Positions 26,663-35,395 are shown, counted from the stretch's first letter. The stretch: DNA of 64,000 bases from Lewinella sp038528965 (GCA_038528965.1 JBCBEC010000012.1:62001-126000), one strand, 5' to 3'. Notes: a model not told the origin generated them from the sequence alone. Made by a program: numbers and translations.

Positions 26663-28072
26663 TTACAGTTCCGTCAGCTGTTCTACGTATTCTGTCCGGG
26701 GTAAGTCGGTTTCTACCAGGGCTTTGTAACCGCCCAGGATATTTACCACTTGCTCAAAGCCACGCGCTTTCAAAATAGAGGCTGCGATCACGGAGCGATA
26801 ACCACCAGCGCAGTGCAGAACGTATTTTTCGTTACGGTCCAGCTGGTTCATATTGGCGTTGATGAAATCCAGCGGGAAGTTTTTCACCCCGACGAGGTGT
26901 TCGGCATTGTATTCACTGGCACGACGAAGGTCGAGTGGGTTCTTGAGATGCTGAAATTCGGCAGCAAACTCGGTGGCAGTCATTTCTTGAATGATGTCTA
27001 TGTCTTCACCTGCTGCGGCCCAGGCTTCGAACCCACCTTCCAGAAAACCAATGGTGTTGTCGTATCCTACTCGTGAGAGGCGAGTTACGACTTCTTCCTC
27101 TTTACCCGTATCGGCTACAAAGAGTAGTGGGACTTTTAGATCTTCTACCAAAGTGCCTACCCAAGGTGCAAAGGTATTGTCAAGACCAAAGAATATGGCA
27201 CCAGGAATAAAGCCTTGGGTAAATGCTTTTGGTCCGCGGGTATCGATCACCAGCGCTTCCTCTTCTGCCCAGGCGGCTTTGAAAGCGCGCACAGAAAGAG
27301 GTGTAAGACCGCGCTTAAGCACCTCATCAATGCTTTCGTAGCCCATCTTATTCATCACGGCGTTCTTAGGGAAGTATTGAGGAGGAGCTACCAGGCCGTT
27401 TAGCACTTCTTCGACAAATTCTTCCTTGGTCATATCTGCCCGCAAGGCATAGTTGAATTTCTTCTGGTCTCCTAAGTAGCCCCAAGTATCCTTGCTCATC
27501 TTTTTGCCGCAGGCCGAACCTGCTCCGTGTCCGGGGTAAACGATTACCTCATCACCCAATGGCATGATTTTATCACGTAGGCTGTCGTACAGAAGAGCGG
27601 CAAGATCTGCTTCCGTAATCTCGCCTTGTTTGATCGCCAAGTCAGGTCGGCCTACATCACCCAGGAAGAGGGTGTCTCCCGTGAAAATGGCGTAGTCTTT
27701 ATTGTTTTCGTCCCGCAAAAGAAAGGAAGAACTTTCCATGGTGTGCCCAGGAGTATGCAAGACCTGAATCGTCACGTCGCCCACTTGTAGTATTTCTCCA
27801 TCCTGAGCGATGTAGGCAGTAAAGTTTGGTTTAGCCGTAGGGCCATAAATAATAGTAGCACCCGTTTGCTTTGCGAGATCGAGATGCCCCGAGACAAAGT
27901 CGGCGTGGAAGTGGGTTTCCAACACGTACTTGATGCGAGCGCCATCCGCTTTGGCGCGCGCTATGTAGGGCCCCGTTTCACGAAGTGGATCAATAATTAC
28001 TGCTTCGCCATTGCTTTCAATATAGTAAGCTGCCTCTGCCAAGCAGCCGGTATAGATTTGTTCTACTTTCAT
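26663..28072 (-). CDS. MBL-fold persulfide-dioxygenase-like / double-rhodanese fusion
   Basis: 469 residues. N-terminal metallo-beta-lactamase domain of the ETHE1/Blh type (residues 1-240): HFHADFVSGH with metal ligands His54, His56, Asp58, then HTPGH (His110), IFTGDTLFLGDVGRPDL and VYPGHGAGSACG. Two rhodanese domains follow: ~255-355 (VIDTRGPKAFTQGFIPGA, no catalytic Cys, replaced in LFVADTGKEEE) and ~370-469 (LHCAGGYRS loop with Cys421). The MBL part likely oxidises glutathione persulfide to sulfite and the second rhodanese moves sulfane sulfur. Cytosolic. A TACATTTG promoter lies upstream. Family members with this architecture are known in Bacteroidota. Confidence 0.92.
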   Translation of the reverse strand: MKVEQIYTGCLAEAAYYIESNGEAVIIDPLRETGPYIARAKADGARIKYVLETHFHADFVSGHLDLAKQTGATIIYGPTAKPNFTAYIAQDGEILQVGDVTIQVLHTPGHTMESSSFLLRDENNKDYAIFTGDTLFLGDVGRPDLAIKQGEITEADLAALLYDSLRDKIMPLGDEVIVYPGHGAGSACGKKMSKDTWGYLGDQKKFNYALRADMTKEEFVEEVLNGLVAPPQYFPKNAVMNKMGYESIDEVLKRGLTPLSVRAFKAAWAEEEALVIDTRGPKAFTQGFIPGAIFFGLDNTFAPWVGTLVEDLKVPLLFVADTGKEEEVVTRLSRVGYDNTIGFLEGGFEAWAAAGEDIDIIQEMTATEFAAEFQHLKNPLDLRRASEYNAEHLVGVKNFPLDFINANMNQLDRNEKYVLHCAGGYRSVIAASILKARGFEQVVNILGGYKALVETDLPRTEYVEQLTEL

Positions 28073-28099
28073 TGTAGCATAGTTTTATTTGCTATGCTG

Positions 28100-28107
28100 C
28101 AAATGTA
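28100..28107 (-). promoter_or_regulatory. Predicted -7 element of the MBL-rhodanese gene
   Basis: Minus-strand TACATTTG, perfect TAnnTTTG, 27 bp upstream of the ATG at 28072. No -33 TTG at normal distance. Confidence 0.45.
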
Positions 28108-28195
28108 GTAGTGGCCGATGCTTAGGTTCTGTGGCTTTGATCACATCCCATGGCGATTTTCGTCACCCTGCAAAGGCAATGAAATCCAGCTTGTG

Positions 28196-29050
28196 CTAAT
28201 AAGGCATGCCCATTTCCACTTCCGTGAAAGCTTCGTACACGTAGCTTTTTACCGGGGCTGCCATACAGCAAGTAGAGCCCAGGTAGAATACCGCTAGTTC
28301 ATCTAGCATTTTAATTGTTGAGCCTTCCTGTAGCTGTGCCGGCAGCTCAATGGTACCTACTGCCGGGCCACCCACAATTGAAAGGTACCAGGTACGTCCT
28401 TCTTTGTCTAGGATGTCCACATTGATACGTTCGTTGCGAAAGGCAGGAACGGAAGGGTTTTCTTTGTATATCCACGGGCGCAGGACCACCAGTTCATCTG
28501 GAATATGCTGAATCCGGGTGATAGTGCCATCAATCGGGGCGTGGATGCGATGGTAGTTCTTGTTGTGGAGAAAGACGTTGCTGAAATGATAATCCTGCGG
28601 TAGCTCACCGGGTTCCAGACCAAAGATTTGTTCTACACTACGTATATCTCCTTTGACATTGGAGGCCGGAATTTCGCCCACCTGTCCAATGTGGCAGAGC
28701 GTACCTTCGCAGGGCCAGGCCCAGGGAGATTGAGGAGTAGGAGGGTCAATAAATTCCCGGGTGAAAAAATCCTGAAAAGTCTCAAAAGTGGTTTTGCCTT
28801 GAGGCGGTTTAAATTGGCTGAGGTAGTTCTTTTCGGGATAATGCCACCAGCAGTAAGGGGCAATCAAAAAACGAGACCAAGCTTGGTCATAGACTTGTGC
28901 GTATGTGGCGGAGATGGCCCGTTGGCGGGCAGCAGGCATACTGCCCCAGGCGCGAATAGAAAGGTAATTCCAAAGTTTTGCCCACCAAGAACTGCGTTGC
29001 CAAACCGTAGACTTGGCTTGCTTTGAAGTGCTTACAACCGTTAATTCCAT
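28196..29050 (-). CDS. psd: Phosphatidylserine decarboxylase
   Basis: 284 residues. Carries the PSD signatures: FQDFFTREF near 90, PCEGTLCHIG near 113, NYHRIHAPIDGTI near 168, RNERINVD near 204, and the C-terminal self-cleavage motif LGST at 257-260, which splits the chain at Ser259 to make the pyruvoyl cofactor. It converts phosphatidylserine to phosphatidylethanolamine at the inner membrane. The N-terminal ~60 residues (WWAKLWNYLSIRAWG) are membrane-associating. No pssA neighbour is present. Confidence 0.94.
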   Translation of the reverse strand: MELTVVSTSKQAKSTVWQRSSWWAKLWNYLSIRAWGSMPAARQRAISATYAQVYDQAWSRFLIAPYCWWHYPEKNYLSQFKPPQGKTTFETFQDFFTREFIDPPTPQSPWAWPCEGTLCHIGQVGEIPASNVKGDIRSVEQIFGLEPGELPQDYHFSNVFLHNKNYHRIHAPIDGTITRIQHIPDELVVLRPWIYKENPSVPAFRNERINVDILDKEGRTWYLSIVGGPAVGTIELPAQLQEGSTIKMLDELAVFYLGSTCCMAAPVKSYVYEAFTEVEMGMPY

Positions 29051-29343
29051 GTTCTTAACAAGAAAGATAGATCAGTCGGGAGATCACTCACCGATGAAGG
29101 ATGATTAGTTAAGTTTTAGACTTGTCGACGAAGTGGTTTACACCTACCACTAGTTGCTAGCGGTACCGACAAATTTTCTGGTAGTTGAAATGAAAATGGA
29201 AAAACGTGTGCTAAGCAAGTTAGAGAAAAAACTGCAGTCGGAACAGTCGCATGGCGACAACTCGTCGGATTTTAACAGCTTGTTCACAACTTCTTTACAT
29301 CTAAATCTGGTGAAAAATCAGGTGCTTGTCGCCCTTAACTTCA

Positions 29344-30189
29344 CTAGGCCTTCGGCTTTAGCTTATGCATGGTAGGGTTGGGACGGAACATATAGAACAG
29401 GCCGATCAAGACAAACGGAATGCTCAATAATTGACCTGTGCTGAGTACGTTACCAAAGGCTGTTTCAAAGCCGCCCTGACTGGCTTTAAAGTACTCGATA
29501 TAGAAGCGAGCACCAAATACCAATACGAAAAAGAGGCCCAACATGTAGCCCGGTTTTTCTTTGCGGTCGGTATTCCAGTAAACGTAGTAGAGGATACCGA
29601 AACTGATGATATAGGCGATGGCCTCAAATAGCTGAGCGGGATAACGTGGCGTATTACTGACTCGAGTGAAAATGAATGCCCAAGCGCTATCGCTATCTGC
29701 TGGTTTGCCCAGGATCTCGGAGTTCATCAAGTTCCCCAGGCGAATGAAGCAACCCGCCAGGGCCGTAGGCACTGCTACTTTATCCAATATCCACAGGAGT
29801 GACTTTTTAGAAACCTGGCGGGAGAATATCCAAAGGGCAATTACAATGCCCATGGCGCCACCGTGGCTAGCCAGGCCGCCTTTCCATACCTGTGGTATTT
29901 CGCTGAGATGCTGGCTGTAATAATCCCAGTCGTAGAAAAATACGTGACCTAGACGGGAGCCAATCACAGTACCAACCACCATGTACATGAAGCACTTATC
30001 GAGCCATTCTTCGGGCGCTTTTTCGGCAAGGAACATCCGCCGTACGATGAACAAGCCCAGTAAAAAACCAAGCGCGAATAGCAGGCCATACCAGCGTAAA
30101 CTTAGCGGACCTATTTGTACAATTTCGGGAGAAACATTCCATTCAATGGCTAGAAGAAGCACGAGCGACTGGCTTTGATTAGGCCTCAA
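29344..30189 (-). CDS. lgt: Prolipoprotein diacylglyceryl transferase
   Basis: 281 residues, seven transmembrane helices. Key parts: LRWYGLLFALGFLLG, the GGLASHGG motif with catalytic His, FIRLGNLMNSEILGKP (invariant Arg/Asn/Glu), RYPAQLFEAI and GLFFVLVFGARFYIEYFK. It transfers diacylglycerol from phosphatidylglycerol to the lipobox cysteine of prolipoproteins, of which two are predicted nearby (31281, 32274). The N-terminus (MRPNQSQSLVLLLAIEWNVSPEI) is a little long, and the internal start region is not resolved. Confidence 0.95.
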   Translation of the reverse strand: MRPNQSQSLVLLLAIEWNVSPEIVQIGPLSLRWYGLLFALGFLLGLFIVRRMFLAEKAPEEWLDKCFMYMVVGTVIGSRLGHVFFYDWDYYSQHLSEIPQVWKGGLASHGGAMGIVIALWIFSRQVSKKSLLWILDKVAVPTALAGCFIRLGNLMNSEILGKPADSDSAWAFIFTRVSNTPRYPAQLFEAIAYIISFGILYYVYWNTDRKEKPGYMLGLFFVLVFGARFYIEYFKASQGGFETAFGNVLSTGQLLSIPFVLIGLFYMFRPNPTMHKLKPKA

Positions 30190-30386
30190 AGGTCGGAAAA
30201 AATCTTCGACATTTTTTACCTTTAGTTTCCGTCAAACCTGTCTGCTCGCCAACTCGCTTGGCAGGCAGGAACTGAATTCCCTCCATTGGTTCCGGCTCTT
30301 GGTTTGAATAAATTTTTTATCAGTCATTTATGTCTTCACCAAAAGCCGGAAGTCGGGAATTAATTATTCGACTTTTATCTTTAAAT

Positions 30387-31253
30387 ATGATCAATCGACG
30401 CCAACTCCTTCAACGCGGCTTGCTTACCGCTGGGGCCTTAAGCCTGGGCAAGGCTATCCAAGCCACCGAATTAATTTCTACTCCTTTCAATGACCAGTCT
30501 TTCCGTCATTCTGCTTGCCGGTGGTGCTATCAGGATATTCCACTAGAAGCCCTCACCGAGCGAGGAAAGGATGTGGGCTTACAGTCGATAGAGCTGCTGA
30601 AACCGGATGAGTGGCCCATTGTACAGGCCAAAGGATTAGGCTGTGCCGTAGCGACTGCTCAGTTTGCTAGCATCACGGATGGCTTTAACGACCGGAAAAA
30701 CCACGCCGCCTTGCAAGCTGCCTATCCTGCACTCATTCGCGCGGCTGCCGATGCTGGTATTCCCAACGTCATTTGTTTCAGTGGCAACCGTCGAGGCATG
30801 AAAGACCGCAAAGGCCTGGATAATTGTGCCCGTGGTTTAGCTCCTTTGGTGAAGCTAGCGGAAGAAGCTGGCGTGACCATAGTGATGGAACTACTCAACA
30901 GCCGAGTGGATCACCAGGATTATATGGCCGATCGAACGGAGTGGGGCGTAGCACTGGTGGATAAGATTGGTTCTCCCAACTTTCGCCTGCTTTACGATAT
31001 CTACCATATGCAAATCATGGAAGGGAATCTGATCCAAAACATTCGTGATTATCATTCTTACATTGCTCACTATCATACCGGTGGCGTGCCCGGACGCAGG
31101 GAGATTAATGCTAGCCAGGAGATCAATTATCCGGCGGTGGTGCAGGCGATTGCTGCTACGGGTTATGAAGGGTATATCGGGCAGGAATTCATTCCCTCTT
31201 ATGATGATAAGATCTCTGCTTTGGAGGAGGGGCTGCAGATTTGTTCGCTGTAG
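30387..31253 (+). CDS. Hydroxypyruvate isomerase-like TIM-barrel protein with Tat-like signal
   Basis: 288 residues from the ATG at 30387 (MINRRQLLQRGLLTAGALSLG), which gives a Tat-type signal (RR at 4-5, hydrophobic core, then IQA). An in-frame ATG at 30330 would add 19 residues ahead of the RR motif. The rest is an AP-endonuclease-2-type barrel: VIVMELL-like metal strand (TIVMELLNSRVD, Glu), LLYDIYHMQIMEGNL (Asp/His), HYHTGGVPGR, and YIGQEFIPS (Glu). These match hydroxypyruvate isomerase (Hyi) relatives that interconvert hydroxypyruvate and tartronate semialdehyde; substrate not proven. Export is odd for a central-metabolism enzyme and suggests a periplasmic sugar-acid role. Confidence 0.88.
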   Translation: MINRRQLLQRGLLTAGALSLGKAIQATELISTPFNDQSFRHSACRWCYQDIPLEALTERGKDVGLQSIELLKPDEWPIVQAKGLGCAVATAQFASITDGFNDRKNHAALQAAYPALIRAAADAGIPNVICFSGNRRGMKDRKGLDNCARGLAPLVKLAEEAGVTIVMELLNSRVDHQDYMADRTEWGVALVDKIGSPNFRLLYDIYHMQIMEGNLIQNIRDYHSYIAHYHTGGVPGRREINASQEINYPAVVQAIAATGYEGYIGQEFIPSYDDKISALEEGLQICSL

Positions 31254-31280
31254 TATCAACCTTAAAACACAAGTAGGAGC

Positions 31281-32042
31281 TTGAGAGTATTTTGCTATTT
31301 CTTATTATGGATTTTATTGGGGTGTGGATCAGACGACCAGTCGATTTACAGCCAGGCCGATAGTGAGGGATGGCATAAAATTGATCTTGGCAGATTTGAG
31401 TTATCCACTCCAAAGCGTTACGAATTTATTCCACGTCGAGGAATAGATTCTTTCGTAGGAGAAATTTCAGATGGCACTGTTCAAATTACATTCGACTACG
31501 GCTGCTATTCATCTCAAGGACCAAAAGATACAGTTGAAGCTTTAACAGAGAATGCTAGCCATATTAGTATATCTGCCTATGCCACCTATCTGCTCGACTA
31601 TCTTGATCATTCTGCTTACCAAGATGGTAACAGTATAAATCTGACCGAGTTGATGAAAGACATCCACGATGTACAATTGCTAGAGTACTCGGACTCAGTA
31701 GAATTAAGTACCCCAACAGATGCCCTCTTTCAATACTACTACAGCTTTCAATTTAATGGAGAGAATTATAAGGTGCCATTTGAATTTGATCATCAGGTTC
31801 TAGTCAACGAAGCTAGATTCGAGTTTAAAAGAGATACAATAGATAACATCTATCGAAAGCGCTATTTTGATACAACCCCTTCTGACACGATGAAGTATGG
31901 AATCTACATGGTTGATCTTTCAGGTTTTAGCGTAGGGATGAATACTTATTGTACAAAACTAGGCTTGGTTGCTAACGGCGTTTCTGACGAGGAGTTGGAA
32001 ACGGTTAAGAGAATAATAGACTCCATTCGGTTTAAAGAGTAA
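31281..32042 (+). CDS. Putative lipoprotein of unknown function
   Basis: 253 residues starting with TTG at 31281. The N-terminus VFCYFLLWILLGCGSDD ends in a lipobox (LLGC, Cys15), so it is likely acylated and, with no obvious retention signal, placed in the outer membrane. The body is beta-rich: LGRFELSTPKRYEFIPRRG, TVQITFDYGC, YMVDLSGFSVGMNTYCTKLG, VKRIIDSIRF; this is reminiscent of small secreted proteins that assess stability or binding, but no family is recognised. Base composition is more AT-rich than its neighbours. Possibly a unit with the next lipoprotein and the OmpA protein, but spacers of 230 and 300 bp argue for separate promoters. Confidence 0.75.
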   Translation: MRVFCYFLLWILLGCGSDDQSIYSQADSEGWHKIDLGRFELSTPKRYEFIPRRGIDSFVGEISDGTVQITFDYGCYSSQGPKDTVEALTENASHISISAYATYLLDYLDHSAYQDGNSINLTELMKDIHDVQLLEYSDSVELSTPTDALFQYYYSFQFNGENYKVPFEFDHQVLVNEARFEFKRDTIDNIYRKRYFDTTPSDTMKYGIYMVDLSGFSVGMNTYCTKLGLVANGVSDEELETVKRIIDSIRFKE

Positions 32043-32273
32043 TAAACCGTTATTGGTTATCACATGAGAACCGCCGAAGGGACGATGTAGAGCAAGCACA
32101 GGCGAATTGAGTTTATTGTTTTTGAAGTGCAATTATGAAGCAGTTTTCTGAAATGGTACGGTGAGAATTACTGCTGTGAGTTTGGACTTTATAATAGTAT
32201 TCGTATTCTGGTTTACCCTCGCGCCAAGGCTTCCTTCACCAGTAAGAACTAAGGTCAAATAATAACTTGATAG

Positions 32274-33155
32274 ATGTCAAACGTCTTTAAAATAACCCTC
32301 TTTGCCACCTTGCTGATCAGCTGCAACATGCAACCTTCAGTAGAGGTTGTCTACCAGGAATTAGCTGATCACTTTAATAGCAAAGGGCGGTATGCAAGAT
32401 TTGTTAATTCCAGCTTGCTTTTTGGAGATACACTCACGCTTAGCCAAAGCGCTTTGCTGAAATTCGATTCCACACGTTTGCACGAAAAATTCTACAGAAA
32501 AGCAGCTTACCAGATTTACGGTGACCCCGATTCGATCATCTATTTCATGTATGGTTTGTCACGGCAGGAATCGATCCTGGACGAAGTCCGTATCAGGTCC
32601 TTCAAAAGAGATTCCCTACGTGGAGATTTTCTGATCATTGATCTAGACAAATACCCCGCGGTCAGTTATGATTACAGGTATGATGATTATCTGTATGATG
32701 ATCCAGTGTTAATTGTGCAGTCGATGAATGAGGTAAAAGAAACGCACTATTCCTTTTATGCGTTTCGCGAAGGCGCAATGATAAATGAAACTATCGTTCC
32801 GGATACGATATTTAAGCGACATGATCTACTTCCCAGTTATGATCAGGGTGTTAAGGTCTATGATGATTTTAAGAATAAAACATTGACTATCGGAGATCAG
32901 CAGCTCAAGGTTAAAGGACGAATAACTGAAGCATTTAGAGGGGAAGATTGTCAAACTCATATAATAGTTAGGCTGGATAAGGACTTGTCAGGATTTAGGT
33001 ACATTTATTTTGATGAAAGGCTGAGCGATGTCTCCAATCTATACGGTCTCCACAGTGATAGTTTAATTGAGGGCAAGGAAGCTTGCCTTAAGGTCTCAGG
33101 AAAGCCTTACGAAGAACTCACAATGATCAAAGAGGAGGTCTATTTTGAATATTAG
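32274..33155 (+). CDS. Putative lipoprotein of unknown function
   Basis: 293 residues. N-terminus MSNVFKITLFATLLISCNMQ with lipobox LISC (Cys17). The body contains a repeated-looking FRED/charged helix region early, a YDYRYDDYLYDDPVL Asp/Tyr cluster near 126, and C-terminal strands (RGEDCQTHIIVRLDKDLSGF, YIYFDERLSDVSNLYGLHSD). No family recognised. AT-rich like the previous gene. Not clearly cotranscribed with it. Confidence 0.7.
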   Translation: MSNVFKITLFATLLISCNMQPSVEVVYQELADHFNSKGRYARFVNSSLLFGDTLTLSQSALLKFDSTRLHEKFYRKAAYQIYGDPDSIIYFMYGLSRQESILDEVRIRSFKRDSLRGDFLIIDLDKYPAVSYDYRYDDYLYDDPVLIVQSMNEVKETHYSFYAFREGAMINETIVPDTIFKRHDLLPSYDQGVKVYDDFKNKTLTIGDQQLKVKGRITEAFRGEDCQTHIIVRLDKDLSGFRYIYFDERLSDVSNLYGLHSDSLIEGKEACLKVSGKPYEELTMIKEEVYFEY

Positions 33156-33458
33156 AGGGGCTGTTTGCGACTTAGCTATATTGAGCAGGCTCCTGTATTG
33201 GGATTATATATTGACCTGATTCGAGTGTAAGAGGAATGCAACGGATACCAGTTGTCGAAAAGCCTATTTTAATAAATCTCTTCTATTACATTGCTGAAAG
33301 CCAATTATCTCAAGTGCGGAAATTGGAAATATGAAATCGAAAGGGGAACAGGATGCAGCTTATCGGAGAAACAAGAGAGTGGAGCTTGTGATTATAAAAA
33401 CTTAATGCGCGAACAAAAATTACCTTTCGTAGCCATTAGAAAAGATGATTCAAACCAG
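33156..33458 (+). other. Spacer before the small OmpA protein
   Basis: No convincing coding signal: an open frame in phase with the next gene from 33291 has no signal-peptide logic and is treated as non-coding leader. No TAnnTTTG promoter or terminator was recognised. Confidence 0.4.
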
Positions 33459-33941
33459 ATGAACAAGGCTTTATACCTGCTAATCGCTCTATCCTTTGTT
33501 GTAGTGAGGCTACGCGCCCAAGTGACTGAAGCAGAGGTTTATAGATACCTAGAGACTTCATTGGTAGGAGAAGGAGATAAGTGCGTTTTGGACTATGATT
33601 TCATATATCCTTGTTTTGGTCCTCCCAAAGGAACTACGCTTGAAGCAGACGTTGCAAGAAATGCAATTGTCAAATTTATCCAAGCGCATCCTAGCTGGCA
33701 GTTCGAAATTAGTCATCACACTGATTGTCGAGGGAGTGAACAATTTAACTTCGATTTATCTGAAAGGGTAGCCCAGGTTTTCAGATCTGGGCTGCTCACT
33801 AGAGGAGTATCTGAACGGCAATTGGTCTCAAGAGGATATGGAGAGTCACAGCCTATCAATAATTGTAATTGTGATGCTGCATGTGATGACGATACATACG
33901 AAGAGAATCGCAGGTATGAACTGAAAGTGCTTAGTGATTGA
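33459..33941 (+). CDS. Small OmpA-domain protein
   Basis: 160 residues from the ATG at 33459 (MNKALYLLIALSFVVVRLRAQ, signal peptide). The ATG at 33291 would bury this signal behind 56 residues and is not used. After ~40 variable residues the C-terminal OmpA domain follows: AIVKFIQAHPSWQFEISHHT, DCRGSEQFNFDLSERVAQVF, VSRGYGESQPINNCNCDAAC, EENRRYELKV. The ISHHTDCRG loop replaces the usual xGHTDxxG. A Cys-rich insert (NCNCDAACDDD) is unusual. Peptidoglycan binding is expected. Shorter than normal OmpA proteins, as no beta-barrel precedes it. Confidence 0.82.
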   Translation: MNKALYLLIALSFVVVRLRAQVTEAEVYRYLETSLVGEGDKCVLDYDFIYPCFGPPKGTTLEADVARNAIVKFIQAHPSWQFEISHHTDCRGSEQFNFDLSERVAQVFRSGLLTRGVSERQLVSRGYGESQPINNCNCDAACDDDTYEENRRYELKVLSD

Positions 33942-34025
33942 TTTGGACCGTAAGCTATTGTATGCTGTTTAGTAAGCCTGACAAACATTTTACCACAGCA
34001 CCTGTTACCATTGCAGACTGCTTTT

Positions 34026-34033
34026 TAACTTTG
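34026..34033 (+). promoter_or_regulatory. Predicted -7 element of yaaA
   Basis: TAACTTTG, perfect TAnnTTTG, 20 bp before the ATG at 34054. No -33 partner is clear. Confidence 0.45.
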
Positions 34034-34053
34034 CAATTGGCAAACAAATACGT

Positions 34054-34815
34054 ATGATCGTTCTTCTTTCTCCCGCTAAGACACTTGACGAAACACCAGT
34101 ACACGGTATTCCACATACTGAGCCTCGCCTCTTGCCTCAGAGTGCGACGCTGATTAAGAAACTACGTCGGCAATCGGTAGCTGCTTTGCAGGAACTGATG
34201 CACATCAGTGAAAAGCTGGCGGTGTTGAACAAAGGACGATACCAAAGCTATTCGGAAACCTTTACCGAAGAAAATGCCAAGCCAGCTGCCCTGATGTTCA
34301 AAGGCGATGTGTACACGGGCCTGGAAGCCGAAAGCTTTTCAGAAACAGAAATGGCTTTCGCACAGGATCACGTTCGCATCCTATCCGGCCTTTATGGCTT
34401 GCTACGTCCGCTGGATCTCATCCAGCCATATCGCCTGGAGATGGGTACCCAACTGAAGTCTGGCCGCAATAAAAATCTCTACGCCTTCTGGGGTGATCAA
34501 ATCACAGAACTGGTCAATCAAGACCTGGCGCAGTCTGCTGGTGAAACGGTGGTGAATTTGGCTTCTCAGGAATACTTCCAGTCCGTCAAACCCGAACAGC
34601 TTAACGGTCGCCTGATCAATGTCCATTTCAAAGAGGACCGTGATGGTAAGCTCAAAGTAATTTCCTTTAATGCGAAGAAGGCTCGCGGAAAAATGGCACA
34701 ACTGATTGTCAAAGAGCGCTTGACCAATGCGGAGGGAATCAAAGAGCTAGTGGCTGATGACTACGTCTACCGTGCGGATTTGTCGAGTGAGACGGATTGG
34801 GTGTTTGTGAAGTAG
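34054..34815 (+). CDS. yaaA: Peroxide stress protein YaaA
   Basis: 253 residues. The DUF328 family signature is strong: LLSPAKTLDE at the N-terminus, LMFKGDVYTGLEAESFSE near 90, RILSGLYGLLRPLDLIQPYR near 110, RLEMGTQLKSGRNKNLYAFW, VVNLASQEYF and VISFNAKKARGKMA. In E. coli it lowers intracellular free iron and DNA damage during peroxide stress; the fold binds DNA. Normal length. Convergent with yraN across a tandem palindromic repeat. Confidence 0.95.
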   Translation: MIVLLSPAKTLDETPVHGIPHTEPRLLPQSATLIKKLRRQSVAALQELMHISEKLAVLNKGRYQSYSETFTEENAKPAALMFKGDVYTGLEAESFSETEMAFAQDHVRILSGLYGLLRPLDLIQPYRLEMGTQLKSGRNKNLYAFWGDQITELVNQDLAQSAGETVVNLASQEYFQSVKPEQLNGRLINVHFKEDRDGKLKVISFNAKKARGKMAQLIVKERLTNAEGIKELVADDYVYRADLSSETDWVFVK

Positions 34816-34817
34816 GG

Positions 34818-34905
34818 GGGCTCGCTTTGCTCGCGGGGGAAGCTCACTGCGTTCGCGGTTCTAACTCACTACGTTCGTGGGGAAGTTCGCTACGCGAACG
34901 GTTTA
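34818..34905. repeat. Tandem ~22-bp palindromic repeat array
   Basis: About four degenerate units based on CTCACTRCGTTCGYGG, e.g. CTCGCTTTGCTCGCGG, CTCACTGCGTTCGCGG, CTCACTACGTTCGTGG and TTCGCTACGCGAACGG, separated by short GGGGAAG/TTCTAA spacers. The last unit is a perfect palindrome (TTCGC...GCGAA). It fills the gap between convergent yaaA and yraN. Confidence 0.7.
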
Positions 34906-34925
34906 TTCTTACGGCACAAGTGGGT

Positions 34926-35291
34926 TTATAGGCCAGGGAAGAAGGCGTCCTCGTAGTGCTCCAGTTTTGGAGCCTTTCCTAATTGCATAATGATGCTGAT
35001 GATATCGAAACGAATGGCCCATTCGTGTCCGGTCTCTTGCATGTAGGCCGTGGCTGCTGCAGCAAGGAGGCGTTTCTTGCGTTTGGTAATCGATTCTTCT
35101 GGCGCACCGAAAAAGTCGGTACTACGAGTTTTCACTTCTACAAAAATGAGCGTTTCGTCCAGTTGGGCAATGATGTCAATTTCGGCGCGGTTAGCGCGCC
35201 AGTTGCGAGCTAGAATAGTATAGCCGTTTGCTTCCAGGAAGTTCGCGGCTAGCTTTTCGCCTAATTCTCCGAGTTCGTTATGTGCTGCCAT
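34926..35291 (-). CDS. yraN: YraN family protein (UPF0102)
   Basis: 121 residues. The family signatures are ELGEKLAANFLEANGYTILA, NWRANRAEIDIIAQ, LIFVEVKTRSTDFFGAPEESI (putative endonuclease-like core: Asp/Glu-x-Lys, as in Holliday-junction-resolvase-fold proteins) and RFDIISI. Function unknown, likely nucleic-acid related. Full length. Confidence 0.95.
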   Translation of the reverse strand: MAAHNELGELGEKLAANFLEANGYTILARNWRANRAEIDIIAQLDETLIFVEVKTRSTDFFGAPEESITKRKKRLLAAAATAYMQETGHEWAIRFDIISIIMQLGKAPKLEHYEDAFFPGL

Positions 35292-35365
35292 GGGCGGAAA
35301 AATGGTAGAGTGTAAAGGTAAGGGCGCGTTAGAAAATTTCCCAGTTCGCTTGAAAAAAGCGAATG

Positions 35366-35395
35366 CTCATCGAAAAAACTAAATTTTTCGATGAG
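35366..35395. other. 12-bp-arm inverted repeat in the yraN upstream spacer
   Basis: Perfect arms CTCATCGAAAAA (35366-35377) and TTTTTCGATGAG (35384-35395) around a 6-nt loop. The spacer 35292-35598 holds no gene. It could be a bidirectional hairpin terminator lacking a T-run, or an operator. A TAAAGGTA (near -7) at ~35316 may belong to yraN. Confidence 0.5.

Noticed and set aside
29154..29375. 73-codon plus-strand frame between psd and lgt
   Set aside because: Ends inside the lgt gene, no family features, no promoter or signal; probably chance.
33291..33458. 56-codon upstream extension of the small OmpA gene
   Set aside because: It puts a charged, Cys-containing stretch before the natural signal peptide at 33459.
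34818..34905. CRISPR-like array
   Set aside because: Unit is only ~22 bp with short, similar spacers; no unique spacers, leader or cas genes nearby.
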